A stretch of 64,000 nucleotides of DNA from assembly GCF_016902535.1 (NCBI RefSeq), contig NZ_JACSNY010000005.1:124001-188000 (forward strand). The letters run 5' to 3'. Within the stretch, counting starts at the first letter, position 1. Each line of letters begins with the position of its first letter. Origin of the DNA: Anaerotignum lactatifermentans (GTDB lineage: Bacteria > Bacillota > Clostridia > Lachnospirales > Anaerotignaceae). Both the position numbers and the translations under genes were made by a program. Of this stretch, positions 39,368 through 47,460 are shown one piece after another. Under the pieces are notes generated by a model. That model saw nothing but the letters and a program-made list of their open reading frames with translations. It had not been told where the DNA came from and did not search any database.

Positions 39368-39423
39368 GGAAAAAAGCGTTTTTTCGGACGGTAGGGAGAC
39401 TGCCCGAAAAGATGCTTTTTTCC
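39368..39423 (+). other. leader hairpin of putP
   Basis: GGAAAAAAGC (39368-39377) pairs with GCTTTTTTCC (39414-39423) and encloses TTTTCGG/CCGAAAA and GGTAG/CTGCC stems. It starts within about 15 bases of the predicted transcript start and ends ten bases before the ribosome site. It could be an attenuator or a protein- or ligand-binding leader. Confidence 0.55.
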
Positions 39424-39448
39424 GGAAGAAAAGAAAGGATCTGAGAAA

Positions 39449-40996
39449 ATGCTATCTGCAAAAGTATGTATCATGATTGCCATTGCCGTTTACCTCATCG
39501 CGATGATCGGCGTTGGCCTTTACTGCTCCAAGAAAAACAACAACGTAGACGACTTCTATCTGGGCGGCAGAAAGCTGGGCCCCTTTGTTACGGCCATGAG
39601 CGCCGAAGCCTCTGACATGAGCAGCTGGCTACTGATGGGTCTGCCCGGCGTAGCGTACCTTACCGGTGTGGCTGACGCGGCCTGGACGGCCATTGGTCTT
39701 GCCATTGGTACGTATTTTAACTGGCTGATTATCGCCAAGAGAATCCGTATCTACTCCCATGTTGCGGATAACTCCATTACAGTACCGGATTTCTTTTCCA
39801 GAAGATATCGGGATGACAAAAATATTTTGATGTGTATCGCGGCTGTGGTTATTATCGTGTTCTTTATCCCGTATACGGCTTCCGGTTTCGCGGCCTGCGG
39901 CAAGCTCTTCAGCAGCCTTTTCGGCGTAAACTACGTAGCGGCTATGATTATCAGCGCTGTCGTTATTGTGGCATATACGGCAACGGGCGGTTTCCTGGCG
40001 GCCAGCGCCACCGACCTGATCCAGAGTATTTTTATGACCGTAGCTTTGATTATCATTCTGCTCTTTGGTGTAAAGGTGGCCGGCGGCTGGGATACTATCG
40101 TGACAGACGTGCAGTCCCTGCCCGGATATTTGAATATGACAGAAACTTACAGCGTGGTAACAGGAGAGGCGGAGCCTTACAGCCTGTTGACCATTGTGTC
40201 CGTTATGGCCTGGGGTCTGGGCTACTGCGGTATGCCCCATATTCTGCTGCGCTTTATGGCCATTGAAGATAAGGAAAAACTGAAACTGTCCCGCCGTGTG
40301 GCTTCCATCTGGGTTGTCATTTCCATGGCCATTGCCGTCTGCATCGGTATTGTGGGCTATGCTATGACAAAGGCTGGCGCCATTCCCTTCCTGGAAGGCA
40401 GTACATCCGAGACCATCATTGTAAAAATCGCTGATGTATTGAGTCAGGAGGGCGTTCTGGCGGCGTTTGTAGCTGGTATCATTCTGGCGGGGATTCTGGC
40501 GGCTACCATGTCCACGGCGGATTCCCAGCTGCTGGCGGCTTCCTCCAGCGTATCCCAGAACCTGCTGAGAGGCTTCTTTAAAGTAGAGATTTCCGAGAAA
40601 ACAGCTATGACCATCGCGAGAATTACCGTTATTGTGATTTCCGCCATTGCCGTTTTCCTGGCAAGAGACCCCAACAGCTCCGTATTTGGCATCGTATCCT
40701 TCGCATGGGCAGGCTTTGGTGCCTCCTTTGGCCCCGTGGTAGTATTCGCTCTCTTCTGGAAACGCTCCAATAAATATGGCGCGTTGGCTGGCATGATCGC
40801 CGGCGGCGCTATGGTATTCATCTGGAAATATCTCATCGCGCCCATGGGCGGTGTTTGGGGCATTTATGAACTGCTGCCCGCTTTCGTGACCGCTCTGGTG
40901 GTAAATGCCGTTGTGAGCCTTATTACACCGGCGCCCTCCAAGGAGATTACCGACGAATTTGAGGAAGTACAGCGTTTGTGCAAACAGAAGGCATAA
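39449..40996 (+). CDS. putP: sodium/proline symporter (SSS family)
   Basis: A 515-residue membrane protein with about 12-13 segments. The N-terminal SSS blocks are VDDFYLGGRKLGPFVTAMSA and EASDMSSWLLMGLPGVAYLT; the sodium-site region contains ATMSTADSQLLAASSSVSQN, the SSS signature found in PutP and PanF. It would import proline with Na+, useful in Stickland-type amino-acid fermentation (inference). It is a single-gene unit with a palindrome-bearing promoter, a structured leader and a strong terminator. Confidence 0.93.
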   Translation: MLSAKVCIMIAIAVYLIAMIGVGLYCSKKNNNVDDFYLGGRKLGPFVTAMSAEASDMSSWLLMGLPGVAYLTGVADAAWTAIGLAIGTYFNWLIIAKRIRIYSHVADNSITVPDFFSRRYRDDKNILMCIAAVVIIVFFIPYTASGFAACGKLFSSLFGVNYVAAMIISAVVIVAYTATGGFLAASATDLIQSIFMTVALIIILLFGVKVAGGWDTIVTDVQSLPGYLNMTETYSVVTGEAEPYSLLTIVSVMAWGLGYCGMPHILLRFMAIEDKEKLKLSRRVASIWVVISMAIAVCIGIVGYAMTKAGAIPFLEGSTSETIIVKIADVLSQEGVLAAFVAGIILAGILAATMSTADSQLLAASSSVSQNLLRGFFKVEISEKTAMTIARITVIVISAIAVFLARDPNSSVFGIVSFAWAGFGASFGPVVVFALFWKRSNKYGALAGMIAGGAMVFIWKYLIAPMGGVWGIYELLPAFVTALVVNAVVSLITPAPSKEITDEFEEVQRLCKQKA

Positions 40997-41011
40997 ATCG
41001 TATTCTGAAAA

Positions 41012-41060
41012 CAAAAAGCATGAAATTTACTGGTAAATCAGAAATTTCATGCTTTTTTTC
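41012..41060. terminator. terminator between putP and a small XRE gene
   Basis: AAAAAGCATGAAATTT/AAATTTCATGCTTTTT, 13 bases apart, then T. It works both ways and its right arm contains the stop codon of the minus-strand XRE gene. Confidence 0.9.
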
Positions 41061-41274
41061 TTGGATATGGTTTTGTGGTATCTGTCAGTTCCGGAAGATA
41101 ATCTACGCTGGTATCAAAGAACAGAGCAAGCTGTCGGAGGACAGGAATGGGGATATTGATTTTTCCCCGCTCATAATCGGAATAGGTGGTTTGTGCGATA
41201 TGGAGAAAGACCGCCATATCCTGCTGGGACAGGTCTCTGTCCTCTCTTAAATCCCGAATACGCTGATACATCAT
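41047..41274 (-). CDS. small XRE family regulator
   Basis: A 75-residue Cro/CI type regulator: IRDLREDRDLSQQDMAVFLH, then AQTTYSDYERGKINIPIPVL, FFDTSVDYLPELTD, ending TKPYPRKKA. Both the layout and the Lys-Pro-Tyr-Pro-Arg tail match the XRE gene at 13772-13993, so they are members of one small-regulator family. The start may be either of two adjacent ATGs (41272-41274 or 41269-41271), with GAGGTG upstream. Convergent with putP; no clear target gene. Confidence 0.88.
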   Translation of the reverse strand: MMYQRIRDLREDRDLSQQDMAVFLHIAQTTYSDYERGKINIPIPVLRQLALFFDTSVDYLPELTDTTKPYPRKKA

Positions 41275-41283
41275 AACATCACC

Positions 41284-41316
41284 TCAAAAAACCCCGCCTT
41301 TTTCATAAGGCGGGGA
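41284..41316 (-). terminator. ychF terminator
   Basis: CCCCGCCTT/AAGGCGGGG, six-base loop; minus-strand exit GTTTTTTGA. Confidence 0.92.
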
Positions 41317-41325
41317 ATTTGTTTT

Positions 41326-42423
41326 TTATACATTAAAACGGAACAGGATTACGTCGCCGTCTTTTACGACATACTCCTTGCCCTCGGAGCGTACCAATCC
41401 CTGTTCTTTGGCGGCGTTGTAGGAGCCAAGACGCATGAGATCGTCATAGGAGACTACCTCGGCACGGATAAAGCCGCGCTCAAAGTCGCTGTGAATCTTG
41501 CCGGCCGCCTGGGGTGCTTTGGTGCCCTTGGTGATGGTCCACGCGCGGCTCTCCTGAGGGCCTGCCGTCAGATAGCTGATGAGGCCCAGCAGCTTGTAGC
41601 TGGCGGCGATGAGACGGTCCAGACCGCTGCCGTCCACACCCAGATCCGCCAGAAATTCTTTTTTATCGGCTTCGTCCAGATCGGAGATCTCTTCCTCAAT
41701 TTTGGCGCATAATACGAATACTTCGCTGTGTTCTTTTTCGGCGAATTCCCGTACACGGCCCACATATTCGTTGCTGGCGCCGTCGTCGGCCAGATCCTCC
41801 TCGGCTACGTTTGCGGCGTAAAGGACCGGTTTCGCTGTCAGCAGTGTCAGGCTGTTGACGAAGGCTTTTTCCTCCGGTGTGTCAAATTCCACGGCTCTGG
41901 CGGAGATGCCCTGCTCCAAAGCGTCTTTCAGCTTCTGCAAAACGTCCATTTCCTTCTGGAGAGATTTGTCCGCCTTTGCCATTTTGCCTGTTTTGGCGAT
42001 TCTTCTTTCCAGAATCTCCAGATCGGAGAATACCAGTTCCAGATTGATGGTTTCAATATCCCGGATGGGGTCGATGGAGCCGTCTACATGGACCACATTG
42101 GTGTCCTCAAAACAGCGTACGACATGGACAATGGCGTCTACTTCCCGGATGTGGGAGAGGAATTTGTTGCCCAGACCTTCGCCCTTGCTGGCGCCTTTTA
42201 CCAGTCCGGCAATATCCACAAATTCGATAACCGCCGGTGTGGTCTTGGCGGAATCATACATTTCTGTCAGTTTGGTCAGCCGTTCGTCGGGAACGGTAAC
42301 AATGCCCACGTTGGGGTCGATGGTGCAGAAGGGATAGTTGGCCGCTTCCGCCTTCCCCAGTGTCATAGAATTAAACAGGGTGCTTTTGCCTACGTTAGGC
42401 AGCCCTACGATACCTAATTTCAT
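41326..42423 (-). CDS. ychF: redox-regulated ATPase/GTPase YchF
   Basis: A 365-residue Obg-like P-loop protein of full family length. Motifs: G1 GIVGLPNVGKSTLFNSM, G2 region AANYPFCTIDPNVG, G3 FVDIAGLVKGASKGEGLGNK, a coiled-coil insertion (~120-200) and a C-terminal TGS domain (TKGTKAPQAAGKIHSDFERG, FIRAEVVSYDDLM). YchF binds ATP in preference to GTP and associates with ribosomes. AAAGGAAG precedes the start. Monocistronic. Confidence 0.96.
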   Translation of the reverse strand: MKLGIVGLPNVGKSTLFNSMTLGKAEAANYPFCTIDPNVGIVTVPDERLTKLTEMYDSAKTTPAVIEFVDIAGLVKGASKGEGLGNKFLSHIREVDAIVHVVRCFEDTNVVHVDGSIDPIRDIETINLELVFSDLEILERRIAKTGKMAKADKSLQKEMDVLQKLKDALEQGISARAVEFDTPEEKAFVNSLTLLTAKPVLYAANVAEEDLADDGASNEYVGRVREFAEKEHSEVFVLCAKIEEEISDLDEADKKEFLADLGVDGSGLDRLIAASYKLLGLISYLTAGPQESRAWTITKGTKAPQAAGKIHSDFERGFIRAEVVSYDDLMRLGSYNAAKEQGLVRSEGKEYVVKDGDVILFRFNV

Positions 42424-42515
42424 TGAAGTACTTCCTTTCCTGATGTTTTCTGGTCACTGTGTAACATTATAGCGAAAAGCGGACAAAATGGCAAGGGACG
42501 GCGGCAAGAAAAGCC

Positions 42516-42680
42516 TTAATGCCGCCCTTTTCCCCGGAAAAATCCCGCAAAATATAAAAACAGTCCGCCCAGCGCCGCCCAAAGGGCATAGGAACGCAGC
42601 TGGTTCTTTGGGAGATAATATCCTTTGGCAGGGGTTTCCCGGATTTCTTCCATAGGTACGCGGCGATGATGTTGTTCCAT
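42516..42680 (-). CDS. small single-span membrane protein
   Basis: A 54-residue protein with a charged N-terminus (EQHHRRVPMEEIRETPAKGY) and one membrane segment (SYALWAALGGLFLYFAGFF) followed by a basic end. I do not recognise it. The ATG at 42678-42680 is seven bases from GGAGG; the two upstream in-frame ATGs are badly spaced. Being only 54 residues, it should be regarded as probable. Confidence 0.6.
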   Translation of the reverse strand: MEQHHRRVPMEEIRETPAKGYYLPKNQLRSYALWAALGGLFLYFAGFFRGKGRH

Positions 42681-42842
42681 GGCCATGCCTCCTTTTTTTC
42701 TTTTTATCATAACACAGACGACGCAAAAGAACAGGACGAAACGGAAGGAAATTCCTGATTTTCTTCAAAAAAATCCCCTTTTTTTCATGCCATAATCTTT
42801 TTTTTGCGCGCCATACTAAAGGAAAAAAGGAGGCGGACAAAA

Positions 42843-43235
42843 ATGAAAAAACTGGCATTGACGATTTGTCTGGCGTTGTGTTTTTTCTCTGGCTGCGGCG
42901 CGGCGCCGGTGCAGAACCATCTGCAAAAGGCCCTGCCGGCGGAGGACGAAGAAAAAATCGGCGGAAAATCCCCGGCGGAACGGGCGGAGGAGATCAGGTC
43001 ATTTCTGGGACAGATTTACGGTATCACCGGCAGCGCCGTGGTGGTGGAGGGGCATACGGCTATCATCGGCTTGCGGCTGGACGGCGTGACCCAGTCCCAG
43101 GCCCAGCAGATCATGAAGGAGACAGAAAATATGACCCTTTGCTATGGTACGGGAATTGACAATGTTTCCGTTACGGTGACGGATACCATCGTTTCTCTCA
43201 TTGAGGCGGAACAGCGAAAGCGGATGCGGGGATAG
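42843..43235 (+). CDS. YhcN/YlaJ-type sporulation lipoprotein
   Basis: A 130-residue protein. A signal peptide with lipobox FFSGC (Cys18) is followed by a domain with the YhcN/YlaJ pattern: ERAEEIRSFLGQIYGITGSA, VVVEGHTAIIGLRLDG, and NVSVTVTDTIVSLIEAEQRK. Proteins of this group are found in the spore membrane of bacilli and clostridia. AAGGAGG sits at 42828-42834. It stands alone ahead of the SLH protein gene. Confidence 0.85.
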   Translation: MKKLALTICLALCFFSGCGAAPVQNHLQKALPAEDEEKIGGKSPAERAEEIRSFLGQIYGITGSAVVVEGHTAIIGLRLDGVTQSQAQQIMKETENMTLCYGTGIDNVSVTVTDTIVSLIEAEQRKRMRG

Positions 43236-43359
43236 ACCGCTGTCTTCCAAAAATTGAAAGAAATCTTAAATACGGAAACTATGGCAAAAACAGTGAAGAT
43301 ATGGTAAACTGAAACACATAAGAGTATGCAAACAAGACCGATGAAGGGGGTACGGCAAT

Positions 43360-46083
43360 ATGAAACGGAAACTTTCCCTTGCGCTGGCGGTGATTCTGGC
43401 GGCGGGCACCATGCCTGCGACAGCCATGGCGGCCACGTTCAAGGATATCAATGAGCTGCCCTGGGCGTCCAGCAGCATTACGGCGGCGGCAGACAGAAAT
43501 TTAATCAGCGGATATGAGGATGGCACCTTCCGCGCGAAGAATAATGTCACTTATACAGAATGTATGGTGATGCTTTATAACGTGCTGAGCAAAACAAACT
43601 CCTTGCAGACCATGGATACTTCCGCCATGGCGGGATATTATTCCACATTTTCCTCTATGGGAATCCCAACGTGGGCGCAGGCCAGCGTCATCTATGGGCT
43701 GAGCACCAATGTGCTGTATCTTTCTGATTTAACAAAATTTTATGATGATGGAGTTGCCCGCGCGGCAACCAGAGAAGATGTGGCCATCTTCTTTGGCAGA
43801 GCGCTGGAAACGAAATATGACCTTCTGAAAACACCGACAGTTATTTACAACGATCAGTGGAAGATTTCCGATACAGGGGCATCCTATATTGATTTGCTGA
43901 GCAGACTGGGTATTTTCAGCGGAGACGACAATAAAAACTTTAACCCCGACGCGCCCATCACCCGTGGGGAAATGGCGGTGGTGATGAACAAGACCTATGA
44001 ACTGCTGGATGGAAATAACACAGGAAATCAGGGGGAAATCACCAAACTGGTCAATAACAGCGGGGATTATTACGAATTGACCATTCAGATGGACAATGGC
44101 GAGGAGCGGAAGTTTATCGCCATGAACGACCGCACCAAGGTTTACAATAAAGACGGCAGCGCGGAAATTTCCCTGAGCCGTTTCTCGAAAGGCGACAGAG
44201 TCAGCATCGTCTATACAGAAACCTCTCTGGATGCCATTTATCTTCTGGATGAGGAAGCAAACAGTCAGACTAAATATGATATTACGGGATATATCATGCG
44301 TTTGGAGAACAGCCTTCTGCGTCTGGAGAATGAGAATACAGGCGAGCGTCAGGATTATACGGTAGGCGGCAGCTGCATTTATTATTTAGATGGCAAAAAG
44401 GTCAGCCGTTCTGAGTTCACCAGTGCGGTGGAAAATAACAGTGACAAATATTTGTACGCAGGTCTGATGATCAGTACCAAAACTGTGAAGCATGAGAAGG
44501 TGGGAAATGTTGAGGAAACGACGGTAGATGAGATTTATTTGACGATTTCTGATACATATACTGCCTATGGAGAAGTAACCACAATAGGGGATTCTTATGT
44601 ATCCTTCCAGAGTGAAGGCGGTGCAAGCAGAACCTTTAATTTTGCGAATAACTGTCAGTTCTATTTGGGTGAAGAAAAATCCACCATTAAGGAGCTGAAG
44701 GAGTTTGCTGAAACAGGAACGATTTATGTGAAGATCACTGCGGATCTGGACGAAAAAGTGACAAAAGTGGTTTTGTCTGAGGATACTTTTAATGAAAATC
44801 TGAAACAGACAGGAACGACTTATCGGCTGGAGGGACTCAGCGAGAAAAGAATGACGGTGACCAGCGGCGGAAAGACAACGGAATACACCTTTGGTTCTTC
44901 CAATCCTTTGGAAAATATTACTTTCTATACATGGGATAGCGACAACAAGGATTGGAATGATGTGAAATTTGCTTCAGCACAGGACTATTATGAAGATAAG
45001 TGCTATGATGCTGAGAAAAAGAAGGATGAAACCGTATATTGCCGGATCTATTTCAACAGCGGCGGAAAGATCAATGAGATTTATATTTCTGATAAGAGTT
45101 CCGCTTGGACAGATAGTGACATGGATACAACGGAAAGAAAAGGCACAGTTGCTTCCTTGATCAATGGTGTATTGAAGTTTAAGACATCTTCTACGGAATA
45201 TACGATGCTCTCCCGTTATAATGTCGAGAATTCGGACGGCAGTGTAGAAAATGAACTGAATATTACCAGCGCCATCACATCTTCCCTGACCGTATTTGAA
45301 AAAATGGCAAACAGCCCTGATGTGACGCTGTATGCAGAGATCAAGGCGGATGCCGATAAAAAGGTAACAGAGGTCAAAGAGGCGTATTTGACCTATGCGA
45401 AAGGCACAATTGTGGAATATGAACCGGATAAATCCATGGATGAGCGGTATATTACCATTGAAACCAGTGACGGGGCACAGCTGAAACTCCATGTGGTAGC
45501 CAGACCGAAAACCGGAAGTGATGATTATACCTATGAAGATATTGCAAGCACCGGATATGTGGGTTCTACGGTAGAACTGGAATTTAACAACAGTGGTTAT
45601 GTATCTAAGATCACAGTCGATGAAAGCACAGTGCAGGGTGCTGGAAAGCGCATTTCAGGCGTTGCCGTTAGTGCGGATAATGGATTGAAGCTGAAGGGTG
45701 ATGATACGGTATACGACTGGATGAGCAGTGTAATCATTACCAGCTCCAGCTTTGACAGCGATCAGCTGTATCGCCTGAAAGAAATGATCGAAGATAAGGA
45801 TGTTGATGTTTATATCAAGGCGAAGCTGACAGAAAAGAGCCGTGTGGAAGAAGTCGAAGTAACAATTCAGGGGGCGGAAGGCATTCTGAAGGAATATGAT
45901 GACAGCGATCACACAGTCCGTATCCAGACAGCGGACGGCAATACATTTACATTCAATGTGCTTCGTAAGCCTACCTGTGATATTTCCGGTGTGACACTGG
46001 AAGATCTGGATGAAGACTGGAACGGCAAAGAAATCAAACTGGTCTTTGATGATGATGGCTATGTTGAAGCGTTCCGTGATTAA
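43360..46083 (+). CDS. SLH-domain cell-surface protein with repeated beta domains
   Basis: A 907-residue exported protein. Signal peptide 1-24 (cleavage after AMA). Three SLH modules occupy roughly 26-210: TFKDINELPWASSSITAAAD with LISGYEDGTFRAKNNVTYTE, a diverged middle copy, and SYIDLLSRLGIFSGDDNKNF with NPDAPITRGEMAVVMN. SLH domains anchor proteins to wall polymers. The remaining ~690 residues are beta-rich, with several loosely repeated ~100-residue units (compare GTVASLINGVLKFKTSSTEY, GTIVEYEPDKSMDERYITIE and GILKEYDDSDHTVRIQTADG). GGGGG precedes the ATG. The middle looks less GC-rich than neighbouring genes. Confidence 0.9.
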   Translation: MKRKLSLALAVILAAGTMPATAMAATFKDINELPWASSSITAAADRNLISGYEDGTFRAKNNVTYTECMVMLYNVLSKTNSLQTMDTSAMAGYYSTFSSMGIPTWAQASVIYGLSTNVLYLSDLTKFYDDGVARAATREDVAIFFGRALETKYDLLKTPTVIYNDQWKISDTGASYIDLLSRLGIFSGDDNKNFNPDAPITRGEMAVVMNKTYELLDGNNTGNQGEITKLVNNSGDYYELTIQMDNGEERKFIAMNDRTKVYNKDGSAEISLSRFSKGDRVSIVYTETSLDAIYLLDEEANSQTKYDITGYIMRLENSLLRLENENTGERQDYTVGGSCIYYLDGKKVSRSEFTSAVENNSDKYLYAGLMISTKTVKHEKVGNVEETTVDEIYLTISDTYTAYGEVTTIGDSYVSFQSEGGASRTFNFANNCQFYLGEEKSTIKELKEFAETGTIYVKITADLDEKVTKVVLSEDTFNENLKQTGTTYRLEGLSEKRMTVTSGGKTTEYTFGSSNPLENITFYTWDSDNKDWNDVKFASAQDYYEDKCYDAEKKKDETVYCRIYFNSGGKINEIYISDKSSAWTDSDMDTTERKGTVASLINGVLKFKTSSTEYTMLSRYNVENSDGSVENELNITSAITSSLTVFEKMANSPDVTLYAEIKADADKKVTEVKEAYLTYAKGTIVEYEPDKSMDERYITIETSDGAQLKLHVVARPKTGSDDYTYEDIASTGYVGSTVELEFNNSGYVSKITVDESTVQGAGKRISGVAVSADNGLKLKGDDTVYDWMSSVIITSSSFDSDQLYRLKEMIEDKDVDVYIKAKLTEKSRVEEVEVTIQGAEGILKEYDDSDHTVRIQTADGNTFTFNVLRKPTCDISGVTLEDLDEDWNGKEIKLVFDDDGYVEAFRD

Positions 46084-46103
46084 AAAAGCATTATGGATAT
46101 AAA

Positions 46104-46154
46104 AAGGGCCTGCGTTCTTCCGAAAAAAAGGAAGGGCCGCAGGCCCGTTTTTTT
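46104..46154 (+). terminator. terminator of the SLH protein gene
   Basis: GGGCCTGCG/CGCAGGCCC with inner TTCC/GGAA, then seven T. Confidence 0.93.
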
Positions 46155-46161
46155 GAAGCAT

Positions 46162-46434
46162 CAAAAAAAGAGGAGCCGAAGCTCCTCTCTTCCGGTCATC
46201 CGAAGACGGCCGAATAACTTTTAATAAGGCTTCCGATGCCGCGCCGAAAGATGCGAAAGGAATGGGTGGGTGCCGCCGAAGCGGCTTTCACATTTCCGGC
46301 GGATCTGCCGGAAGGGGAAACGCAGAAGCAATTTGCACATAAAAAAACAGCCGCAGATGCTGTTCTTCCATATGTCAGAGCACCTGAGTCTGCCCGATCC
46401 CACAGAACGAAAACCGTATTAACTAAAAAGTTCA
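46162..46434 (-). ncRNA. candidate structured non-coding RNA, family unassigned
   Basis: A 270-base transcript is predicted from a perfect-consensus promoter (46441-46469) and a strong terminator (AGAGGAGC, TTCG, GCTCCTCT, then T, 46163-46188). No credible gene lies within: three frames give only short, site-less ORFs. Near the 5' end AACTTTTTAGTTAATACGG can pair with CCTTATTAAAAGTTATT near 46214-46231, closing the molecule. Internal stems include TTCCGGC/GCCGGAA and GCCGCTTCGGCGGC. I see no SRP GGAAGGAAGC, tmRNA or RNase P core motif. A diverged 6S RNA or a new class are possibilities. Confidence 0.62.
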
Positions 46435-46440
46435 AGCCCT

Positions 46441-46469
46441 ATTATAGTCAAAAAACCCCGTCCTGTCAA
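46441..46469 (-). promoter_or_regulatory. perfect-consensus promoter of the candidate ncRNA
   Basis: Minus strand: TTGACA (46464-46469), exactly 17 bp, TATAAT (46441-46446). It is back-to-back with the radical SAM gene promoter on the plus strand. Confidence 0.85.
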
Positions 46470-46486
46470 ATGAAAAGAAATGGGTA

Positions 46487-46516
46487 TTGATAAAAATAGT
46501 CCTTTCCCTGTATAAT
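46487..46516 (+). promoter_or_regulatory. promoter of the radical SAM gene
   Basis: TTGATA (46487-46492), 18-bp spacer, TATAAT (46511-46516). Confidence 0.8.
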
Positions 46517-46556
46517 AAAGAGAATATGAACAAAAAAGAATGGGAGAGATTTGAGC

Positions 46557-47429
46557 ATGAGATATGAAGGAACCGTTTACAGACCGCCCAGTGAGGCCGG
46601 CAGTCTGATTATACAGCTGACCATTGGATGTGCCAGAAATACCTGCACATTCTGCAATATGTATAAAGATAAGAAATTCCGTATCCGTCCTCTGGAAGAG
46701 GTAGCCGAGGATCTGGAGATGGCCAGAAGATATTACAGCCATATCAAAGTACGCCGGATCTTCCTGGCGGACGGCGACGCCCTCATCGTAAAAACAGAGG
46801 ATCTGCTGTATATTCTGGATAAGTGCCACGAGTATTTCCCGGAAGTGGAGCGGATCTCCGTTTATGGCGCGCCCAAGGATATTTTGATGAAAACGCCGGA
46901 GGATCTGAAACGTTTAAAGGACGCGGGGCTGGATATGGTCTATATGGGTCTGGAAAGCGGCGCCGACGAGGTGCTGCGGGACGTAAAGAAGGGCGTTACG
47001 GCGGAAGAAATGATTCAGGCGGGTATCAAGGTCAGAGAAGCGGGCATGATCCTGTCCATGACGGTGATCTCCGGTCTGGGCGGCAAAAAGCTCTGGCGGG
47101 AGCACGCTTTGGGCAGTGCCAGAGTAATCTCCGCCATCAAGCCGGAATATGTAGGCTTTTTGACATTGATGGTAGAGCCGGGAACAGAGATGTACGACCA
47201 GTTGAACCGGGGCGAAATCGAACTGCTGGACCCTTATGAAGTGCTGGATGAAACGGAGCTGTTTATCCGCAGTGTGGACGCGGAAGGTACTATGTTCCGT
47301 TCTAACCATGCTTCCAACTATATCGCTTTGGGCGGTACCCTGAACGCAGACCGGGACAAGATTCTGGCGCAGATCGAGGAAAGCCGCAAACGCAGCCGGT
47401 TCCGTCCAGATATTTTCCGCGGCATCTGA
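46557..47429 (+). CDS. radical SAM protein
   Basis: A 290-residue enzyme with a radical SAM barrel. The cluster-binding motif is GCARNTCTFCNMY, that is Cys-x4-Cys-x2-Cys rather than the usual Cys-x3-Cys-x2-Cys; relatives of this small family show the same spacing (general recollection). Further blocks are RRIFLADGDALIVKTEDLLY, VYMGLESGADEVLRDVKKG and MTVISGLGGKKLWREHA, the last resembling the SAM-binding GxIxGLxG segment. No B12 domain is present. The reaction is unknown. ATG 46557 has GGGAGAG upstream. The following membrane protein gene starts after 31 bases and may be co-transcribed. Confidence 0.9.
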   Translation: MRYEGTVYRPPSEAGSLIIQLTIGCARNTCTFCNMYKDKKFRIRPLEEVAEDLEMARRYYSHIKVRRIFLADGDALIVKTEDLLYILDKCHEYFPEVERISVYGAPKDILMKTPEDLKRLKDAGLDMVYMGLESGADEVLRDVKKGVTAEEMIQAGIKVREAGMILSMTVISGLGGKKLWREHALGSARVISAIKPEYVGFLTLMVEPGTEMYDQLNRGEIELLDPYEVLDETELFIRSVDAEGTMFRSNHASNYIALGGTLNADRDKILAQIEESRKRSRFRPDIFRGI

Positions 47430-47460
47430 TACAACAGGGAACAAAAAGGAGTCTTGCGCA

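Noticed and set aside
46236-46490. An 84-codon plus-strand ORF and two minus-strand ORFs within the candidate RNA
   Set aside because: None has a ribosome site or a recognisable domain, and the promoter and terminator on the minus strand fit an RNA gene better.
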